Assembly: GCA_028690885.1 (NCBI GenBank) | Contig: JAQVAJ010000087.1 | Coordinates: 1-6,648, forward strand | Direction: 5' to 3' | DNA: 6,648 nt | Origin: Clostridia bacterium | Lineage (GTDB): Bacteria > Bacillota > Clostridia > DUPQ01 | In this document: positions 1 to 3,780 of the stretch, piece by piece | How the letters are laid out: each line of letters opens with the position of its first letter | Numbering within the stretch: the stretch's first letter is position 1 | Position numbers and translations under genes: made by a program | The notes under the pieces: model-generated | What the model saw: only the letters and a program-made list of their open reading frames with translations | What the model was told of the DNA's origin: nothing | Databases searched by the model: none

Positions 1-60
1 TTAAGGACGAGTTAAAAAATTTGTAATTTATTTATATATAATTAATTATAACGGTAAAAT

Positions 61-78
61 CATTTAGCCGATTTCAAT
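61..78 (+). repeat. Left terminal inverted repeat of IS copy 1
   Basis: CATTTAGCCGATTTCAAT pairs imperfectly with the complement of 1212-1231; the strongest shared block is CCGATTT. It begins with the same CAT trinucleotide as the 3' ends of both IS copies. Confidence 0.55.
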
Positions 79-81
79 TCA

Positions 82-89
82 TACATTTG
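82..89 (+). promoter_or_regulatory. Bacteroides-type -7 element for the copy 1 transposase
   Basis: TACATTTG fits the Bacteroidota sigma-factor -7 consensus TAnnTTTG and lies 22 bases upstream of the transposase ATG, inside the element. The expected TTTG near -33 is only partly present (CATTTAG at 61-67). It was probably the transposase promoter of this now dead element. Confidence 0.4.
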
Positions 90-111
90 GGTTTTCTCAA
101 AAAATCAGTGT

Positions 112-1217
112 ATGCATTCAGGCAAGACAGTTTTTGCACAACTTATGATGTTTGGGTCAGAGTACTACTTCAATAAATGTGTCGACCGTTACCGCGGAAA
201 CTACAGAGTAAGGAAACTTTCTTGCAGAGAGCAGTTCCTGACAATGAGTTTTGCTCAATTAACCTCTCGCGAGAGTCTCAGGGATATCGAAAACTGTCTT
301 GTAGCTTTTTCGGACAAGCTTTATCATTCCGGAATAAACAAACCTATTCCAAAATCAACACTGGCTGATGCTAATGAAAATCGTGACTGGCGCATCTATG
401 CCGATTATGCTCATTGTCTCATTCGCAGAGCCAGGCCGTTGTATTTTGATGATCCCGAATTCAGACTTGACATGAATAACATGGTTTATGCGCTTGACAG
501 CACGACCATAGATCTTTGTCTGAGCATGTTTCCCTAGGCCAAATTTCGCAAGGCTAAAGGAGCCGTGAAAATGCATACTCTACTGGATTTACGATGCCCA
601 TAGAACCTGTTTCTTACTACATTATGGATAAAGGTTATACTGATTTCAGTAGGCTTTATCAGAAGATCACTACCCAGAATGCATTCTTTGTCACAAGAGC
701 AAAAGACAATCTCAGCCATACAGTTATTAAGAACTTTGAAGTTGATAAGAATAATGGAGTACTTGAAGATAAGCTCATTTCTCTTTACGGGTCCTATACC
801 TCGAAAAAATATCCTGATGTGCTTCACGTCGTTACCTACGAGAACTTTTCTAATGGCACTCTGTATCACTTTATGACCAATGACTTTAGTCTGGAGGCCA
901 TCACGATAGCTGAACTTTACAGAGACTGCTGGAAAATTGAACTTTTCTTTAAATGGATCAAAGGACATCTTAAAATCAAAGCCTTTTACGGAATCAGCGA
1001 GAATGCTGTCAAGTGTCAAATCTGGATTACCATTTGCACATACCTTATTGTGGCAATCGCAAAAAAGAAACTTGAACTTAAGGTCTCTCTCTACACTTTC
1101 ACACAAACTTTAGGACTAACCTTGTTCGAAAAAACTGATATCAAAGAACTATTTAGTGGCAAAAAATAGATAAATAATTTGTTCGGCAATCCTATCCTTC
1201 TACTATGGGAGATTTAA
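112..1217 (+). pseudogene. IS4-family DDE transposase, inactivated by several lesions
   Basis: This is a transposase remnant of the IS4 family, the DDE enzymes that cut and paste their own element. The first part (112-534) begins MHSGKTVFAQL, has the N-terminal DUF4372-like region (SCREQFLTMSFAQLTSRESLRD) and the first catalytic Asp in YALDSTTIDL. An in-frame TAG at 535-537 sits where the intact relative has Trp, and homology continues past it (AKFRKAKGAVKMHTLLDLR). Around 590-595 about 22 codons are missing and the frame shifts. From 594 the other frame carries the second Asp (YYIMDKGY) and the catalytic Glu (WKIELFFKWIK). A further TAG at 1167-1169 precedes a homologous tail (LLLWEI) that reaches the ancestral TAA at 1215-1217. 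The Arg of the Y-(2)-R-(3)-E-(6)-K signature is also Cys (codon 927-929). It cannot make a functional enzyme. The pieces resemble, but clearly differ from, the transposase at 1575-2735. Confidence 0.9.
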
Positions 1218-1231
1218 ATCGGACAGCAATG
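1212..1231 (-). repeat. Right terminal inverted repeat of IS copy 1
   Basis: The complement reads CATTGCTGTCCGATTTAAAT. It overlaps the ancestral TAA of the transposase at 1215-1217. The same arrangement, a stop codon followed at once by a CGGACAGC-type end, occurs in the intact IS copy. Confidence 0.6.
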
Positions 1232-1257
1232 ATTCATGGAAATATTAAATTAAATAA

Positions 1258-1269
1258 TACACTGGTGTG
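1258..1269 (+). repeat. 12-bp inverted repeat, 3' side of pepA
   Basis: TACACTGGTGTG is the exact complement of 1523-1534. It lies 21-32 bases beyond the pepA stop. The motif is itself a quasi-palindrome (ACAC-TG-GTGT) with an asymmetric centre that gives it a direction. Confidence 0.8.
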
Positions 1270-1289
1270 AAATTATTGTTAACAATTAA

Positions 1290-1505
1290 TTAAGGAGCAT
1301 AAGGATCAAATACTTGAAGTTGACAGTATAGGTATTCATAGTGATCATAATACATTAGTTGCTCCTCAGCACTAATGTCATGATGTGTCGTTATTGTTGC
1401 AGTTATTCCGCATGTTGTCACAAAAGTATAATAACATTCTTGTTGGGCTAAAGCCATTATTGGCAAAATAATAATAATTAGTGATATAAGAATAAGTTTT
1501 CTCAT
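1290..1505 (-). CDS. Small secreted Cys- and Tyr-rich peptide, paralogue A (pepA)
   Basis: 71-residue protein of unrecognised family. The start at 1505 is chosen because it gives a clear Sec signal peptide: MRKLILIS, a run of Leu/Ile, then PIMALA with likely cleavage before QQ. A longer frame from 1544 would place 13 polar residues in front of this signal. The mature part of about 51 residues has three Cys (near mature positions 4, 12 and 41), a TTHHD motif, an acidic and Tyr-rich centre (EEQLMYYDHYE) and the C-terminus FDPYAP. Its paralogue at 2899-3111 is about 80% identical over the mature part and lacks the first Cys. A likely fate is the periplasm or outside the cell with a possible disulfide. 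An intact IS4 element ends 50 bases upstream on the same strand, so any original promoter or operon link has been cut, and transcription may now come from the IS. No strong Shine-Dalgarno sequence is seen, which is normal for Bacteroidota. Confidence 0.75.
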   Translation of the reverse strand: MRKLILISLIIIILPIMALAQQECYYTFVTTCGITATITTHHDISAEEQLMYYDHYEYLYCQLQVFDPYAP

Positions 1506-1522
1506 AGTTGATTGATTTTTGA

Positions 1523-1534
1523 CACACCAGTGTA
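1523..1534 (-). repeat. 12-bp inverted repeat, 5' side of pepA
   Basis: CACACCAGTGTA lies 18-29 bases upstream of the pepA start codon. It pairs perfectly with 1258-1269, so the two enclose the gene. In the transcript these arms could form a 12-bp stem joining the 5' and 3' ends of the message. Confidence 0.8.
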
Positions 1535-1554
1535 AATATTTCATACTTTTTCTT

Positions 1555-2783
1555 CATAGCTGTCCGGAGAAATTTTACCATAAATTAAGTTGCCCAACCA
1601 GTTCTCCCTCCGGGACATTAACAGAGAACGCAGGTTGATTGAATATATCACGGATATTGCCTCTTTTGAAGAGGATTTGCCCTATAGAATTTGAAATTGA
1701 ATGAAGACTTGGCTCCAACGTATACCGTTTCTTAGCTATGATCAACAGCAGGTAATCACAGATGGCAATCCATATCTGTGTGAAAACGGCATTCATAGAT
1801 GTGCCATAGAAGGTTTTTATATGAAGATGCTGATTTATCCATTTGAAGAACAGCTCTATGATCCATCTATTTTTATATAAATCAGCAACTTGGAGAGATG
1901 TTAAATGAGTTGCATTTGTAAGAAATTTGAACTCACGGTTTTGATCTTGGTCCCAGTAAATGACCTTCCTGATTTTTTTTGGAAATAATTTTTGACTTGT
2001 ATACCCGCTAAAATACCCTATGCAATCGGATTTGACATTCTTTATCAGCCTTCTTTTCCATTTGGCATTCCTGATTCTCATATTTGACTTTGCTCTGATA
2101 ATGAAAAATGATTTGGTCTTATGGATTGTATGTAACCGCTCAAAATCATTGTATCCTCTGTCAAAAATGTAATACGAGCCTGGCTCATAAGGGATCTTAT
2201 CCATAGTGTTCATGTCATGTACAGACGCAGTAGTAATATGTATAAAAGTGGGAATTTGAGTTTCAATATCGTAAAGGGTATGTACTTTTATACCACCTTT
2301 TGTCTTACGAAATTTGGCCCACCAAAAGACGCTTAAGCACAAGTCGATTGTGGTGGAATCAAAAGCATATACATTGCCATCAAGTTTGAAGATTTCGCTC
2401 ATACGTTTGCTTCTGGCTTCTGCAATCATGTAGTAAGCAAATTCTTCATAAATCTTATAGTCTCTTGACTCATTAGCTTTTGACAGATTACTTTTTGTTA
2501 TTCGTTTTCCAAAACCAAGATGATATGATTTTTTCCAATGTACCCCAACGGATGTGGTCAGATCTCTCAAGCTAGCCCGATTGGAAAGCTGACCAAACAT
2601 CATCACAAGCAATTGGTTCCAACAGGTGAAAGATTTAACGTAGCGGTCTCCTTTATATTTGGAAACAATGTAGTTGAACTTGTTGCGATTGAGAAGTGAG
2701 GTCAGTTGCGAGAAAACGTATTTCCTTTCATACATATGCCCAATAGTATGTTTGGAAAATGTAAAATCTAAGTCCGTTTAATC
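1555..2783 (-). mobile_element. IS4-family insertion sequence (copy 2), gene intact
   Basis: Element of about 1.23 kb with one full-length transposase gene on the minus strand. Proposed ends are CATAGCTGTCCGG at 1555-1567 (3' end, just after the transposase stop) and, at the right, a sequence whose complement reads GATTAAACGGACTTAGATTTTAC (5' end, near 2783). The two ends share a degenerate CGGA core and an ATTTTAC block. The 3' end matches copy 1 (CGGACAGC followed by a base and ATG). No matching target duplication was found: ACTTTTTCTT on the left, AACAAACCTT on the right. The left end coincides with the point where direct repeat copy A stops, so insertion here was probably accompanied by deletion or recombination. 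The right boundary is the less certain one. Confidence 0.75.
1575..2735 (-). CDS. IS4-family DDE transposase
   Basis: 386-residue transposase, full length for this IS4 subgroup, acting on the ends of its own element. Residues about 4-70 match the N-terminal DUF4372-like region (SQLTSLLNRNKF, QLLVMMFGQLSNRASLRDL). The RNase-H-like catalytic core follows: Asp126 in YAFDSTTIDL, Asp192 in FDRGYNDF, and Glu294 in YKNRWIIELFFKW. The Y-(2)-R-(3)-E-(6)-K signature of the family is present as Tyr287, Arg290 and Glu294, but the final Lys is Asn301 (codon 1835-1833); the decayed copy 1 keeps Lys at this place. The start MYERKYVFSQL aligns with MHSGKTVFAQL of copy 1, which supports the ATG at 2735. The stop is immediately followed by the IS end. 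Transcription runs toward pepA, 69 bp further on. There are no frameshifts or stops, but activity is uncertain because of the Lys to Asn change. Confidence 0.93.
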   Translation of the reverse strand: MYERKYVFSQLTSLLNRNKFNYIVSKYKGDRYVKSFTCWNQLLVMMFGQLSNRASLRDLTTSVGVHWKKSYHLGFGKRITKSNLSKANESRDYKIYEEFAYYMIAEARSKRMSEIFKLDGNVYAFDSTTIDLCLSVFWWAKFRKTKGGIKVHTLYDIETQIPTFIHITTASVHDMNTMDKIPYEPGSYYIFDRGYNDFERLHTIHKTKSFFIIRAKSNMRIRNAKWKRRLIKNVKSDCIGYFSGYTSQKLFPKKIRKVIYWDQDQNREFKFLTNATHLTSLQVADLYKNRWIIELFFKWINQHLHIKTFYGTSMNAVFTQIWIAICDYLLLIIAKKRYTLEPSLHSISNSIGQILFKRGNIRDIFNQPAFSVNVPEGELVGQLNLW

Positions 2784-2866
2784 AACAAACCTTTATAACA
2801 ATCAAAATTTCAATATTTTCAAAGAACGATTATATATTTTTAGTGGACACTTATGAAATTAAATAA

Positions 2867-2878
2867 TACACTGGTGTG
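2867..2878 (+). repeat. 12-bp inverted repeat, 3' side of pepB
   Basis: TACACTGGTGTG, identical to 1258-1269 and the exact complement of 3129-3140. It lies 21-32 bases past the pepB stop. Between the stop and this motif sits the perfect palindrome ATTGTTAACAAT (2884-2895), present in copy A at 1275-1286. Confidence 0.8.
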
Positions 2879-2898
2879 AAATTATTGTTAACAATTAA

Positions 2899-3111
2899 TT
2901 AAGGAGCATAAGGATCAAATACTTGAAGTTCACAGAATAGGTGTTCATAGTGATCGTAATACATTAGTTGCTCCTCTGCACTCATGTCATGATGTGTTGT
3001 TACCCATGCAGTTTTCCCGCATGTTGTCATAAAAGCATAATAATATTCTTGTTGGGCTAAAGCCATTATTGGCAAAATAATAATAAGTGATAGAAGAATA
3101 ATTTTTTTCAT
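2899..3111 (-). CDS. Small secreted Tyr-rich peptide, paralogue B (pepB)
   Basis: 70-residue protein of unrecognised family, paralogue of pepA. The start at 3111 gives a Sec signal peptide, MKKIILLSLIIILPIMALA, with likely cleavage before QQE. The mature peptide of about 51 residues keeps TTCG, TTHHD, EEQLMYYDHYE, a second Cys and the C-terminus FDPYAP. It has only two Cys (mature positions about 12 and 41), consistent with one intramolecular disulfide. Compared with pepA, ten mature residues differ, including Cys to Tyr, Ile to Lys and Thr to Trp. The gene starts 50 bp after the stop of the DUF3244-like gene on the same strand, so the two are probably co-transcribed. A longer frame begins at 3150, 11 bases after that stop, but would bury the signal peptide. 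Function unknown; an exported signal, toxin or structural peptide are all possible. Confidence 0.75.
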   Translation of the reverse strand: MKKIILLSLIIILPIMALAQQEYYYAFMTTCGKTAWVTTHHDMSAEEQLMYYDHYEHLFCELQVFDPYAP

Positions 3112-3128
3112 AGTTGATTGATTTTTAA

Positions 3129-3140
3129 CACACCAGTGTA
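3129..3140 (-). repeat. 12-bp inverted repeat, 5' side of pepB
   Basis: CACACCAGTGTA, 18-29 bases upstream of the pepB start and a perfect complement of 2867-2878. Spacing to the gene is the same as in the pepA copy. Confidence 0.8.
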
Positions 3141-3161
3141 CATATTTCATACTTTTTCTTA

Positions 3162-3515
3162 TTACAGGAATAACCTATAATATCTGTAGGCTGCTGTTAT
3201 GTAAATAGTATATTCACCAGATGGTAAATGATCTATAGGAATATTAACACTCGCGGCGTTGTTGATGCCGGCATTTATTCTGGAAACGGATGCTCCTGCA
3301 GCATTTTTGATTTCAATGAAAGCCGTACCGGTGAAATTCAGGATGTGCACATAAACATACTGATTGTCGTATTCAGCGGTTACGGTCGCACCAATAAGAG
3401 ATTTAGGCCTCAATGGATCAATCTTAATATCAATTTTTACAGTACTTGTACTATCCTGGGCCAAAGCAGTACCAGTTAATAGAAAAAAAGCAAAGCATAT
3501 AAGAAACGTCTTCAT
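3162..3515 (-). CDS. Small secreted DUF3244-like protein
   Basis: 117-residue protein. The start at 3515 is preferred over an in-frame upstream ATG at 3560 because it begins a typical signal peptide (MKTFLICFAFFLLTGTALAQ, likely cleavage after ALA). The mature part, about 97 residues, looks like a single Ig-like beta-sandwich: repeated alternating strands (KIDIKIDPL, YVYVHILNF, TAFIEIKNAAG), then DHLPSGEYTIYIT near the C-terminus. This layout, with a late LP-x-GEY-x-I turn-strand motif, matches the DUF3244 group of small exported Bacteroidota proteins, whose function is unknown. The assignment is by pattern, not by search. It is followed 50 bp later by pepB on the same strand and preceded by a 265-bp gap after the barrel gene, so it may head its own transcript. 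Its ALA-Q cleavage region resembles those of pepA and pepB. Confidence 0.75.
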   Translation of the reverse strand: MKTFLICFAFFLLTGTALAQDSTSTVKIDIKIDPLRPKSLIGATVTAEYDNQYVYVHILNFTGTAFIEIKNAAGASVSRINAGINNAASVNIPIDHLPSGEYTIYITAAYRYYRLFL

Positions 3516-3780
3516 AATCAACTTTTTAGCAATTTTATTAATTAAATCACAAAAAGTCAATAGCCCTAGAAAAAGTTTCGGTAAAATGAGGGTTAATGAA
3601 ATTTAAATCAACAAGTTATATTTGAAAAGTTTCGCCCTCGCGGGTGAAAAACAGTTCATTTTCCAGCAATCATCCTATTGATTTTGGGGAACAAGACGAG
3701 CCAGACTATCATGAAGTTATACATCTCTGCATGAGAAGCAGTTGAATTGGTCAAATGAAGCACCAAGATGGTGAAAAATA
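3516..3780. other. Non-coding gap between the barrel gene and the DUF3244-like gene
   Basis: No convincing gene is seen on either strand in these 265 bp. It holds one clear hairpin (3630-3649) and a small CACCA-AGA-TGGTG stem-loop at 3761-3773, just beyond the barrel stop. The A+T-rich part nearest the DUF3244-like start (about 3516-3560) is the likely promoter region, but no full Bacteroides consensus could be assigned there. Confidence 0.5.
3630..3649 (-). terminator. Possible hairpin terminator after the barrel gene
   Basis: TTTCGCCC and GGGTGAAA form an 8-bp stem around a four-base loop (TCGC). On the minus strand, the sense of the barrel operon, there is one A-C mismatch and the stem is followed by CTTTTC, a weak U-tract. 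It lies about 130 bases after the barrel stop. It could instead be a 5'-UTR structure of the downstream gene. Confidence 0.3.

Larger units (their letters stand above)
61..1231 (+). mobile_element. Degenerate IS4-family insertion sequence (copy 1)
   Basis: About 1.17 kb element holding a broken IS4-family transposase gene. Proposed ends are imperfect inverted repeats: CATTTAGCCGATTTCAAT at 61-78 and, read inward from the other side, CATTGCTGTCCGATTTAAAT (complement of 1212-1231), which align with a two-base gap. Adding back the roughly 66 bases missing from the transposase gives about 1.24 kb, close to the 1.23 kb of the intact relative at 1555-2783. The 3' end motif CGGACAGC lies just after the ancestral stop codon, as it does in that relative. 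No clean target duplication is visible (left flank ...GGTAAAAT, right flank ATTCATGG...), so the element is old or rearranged. The exact ends are inferred from comparing the two copies here, not from a database. Confidence 0.72.
1247..1554. repeat. Direct repeat copy A, containing secreted peptide gene pepA
   Basis: This stretch of about 308 bp is repeated in the same orientation at 2856-3160. By eye there are about 21 substitutions and one 3-bp indel (about 93% identity). It covers the whole pepA gene, its upstream leader and its 3' flank. Homology begins at AAATTAAATAATAC and stops at CATACTTTTTCTT, directly against the proposed end of the intact IS at 1555. Confidence 0.92.
2856..3160. repeat. 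Direct repeat copy B, containing secreted peptide gene pepB
   Basis: About 305 bp repeated at 1247-1554. The right limit lies one base before the stop codon of the DUF3244-like gene (3162-3164), so the duplicated unit is essentially the peptide gene plus its intergenic leader. This copy keeps the presumed original junction with the upstream gene, so it is likely the parental position. Confidence 0.92.

Noticed and set aside
534..1106. 190-residue open frame on the minus strand across IS copy 1
   Set aside because: It is antisense to clear transposase homology on the plus strand, has no recognisable domain, and exists only because the pseudogene's complement is open.
1378..1581. 67-residue minus-strand frame crossing the IS/pepA junction
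   Set aside because: It runs out of frame over pepA and across the IS end, with no counterpart of its sequence kept in repeat copy B.
2899..3150. Longer start for pepB at 3150 (and for pepA at 1544)
   Set aside because: It would put 13 residues (MKYVHWCVKNQST) before a textbook signal peptide and would make the 12-bp inverted repeat coding. The internal ATG is far more plausible, though the extension is open in both copies.
1247..3160. CRISPR-like or multi-copy repeat array
   Set aside because: Only two copies of a 305-bp repeat exist, each containing a gene; there is no short regular repeat with spacers.
3228..3606. Two plus-strand frames of about 80 residues opposite the DUF3244-like gene
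   Set aside because: They are antisense shadows of a gene with a signal peptide and domain pattern; no protein features are seen in them.
3761..3773. CACCA-AGA-TGGTG stem-loop as the barrel gene terminator
   Set aside because: The stem is only 5 bp, and no U-tract follows on the minus strand.
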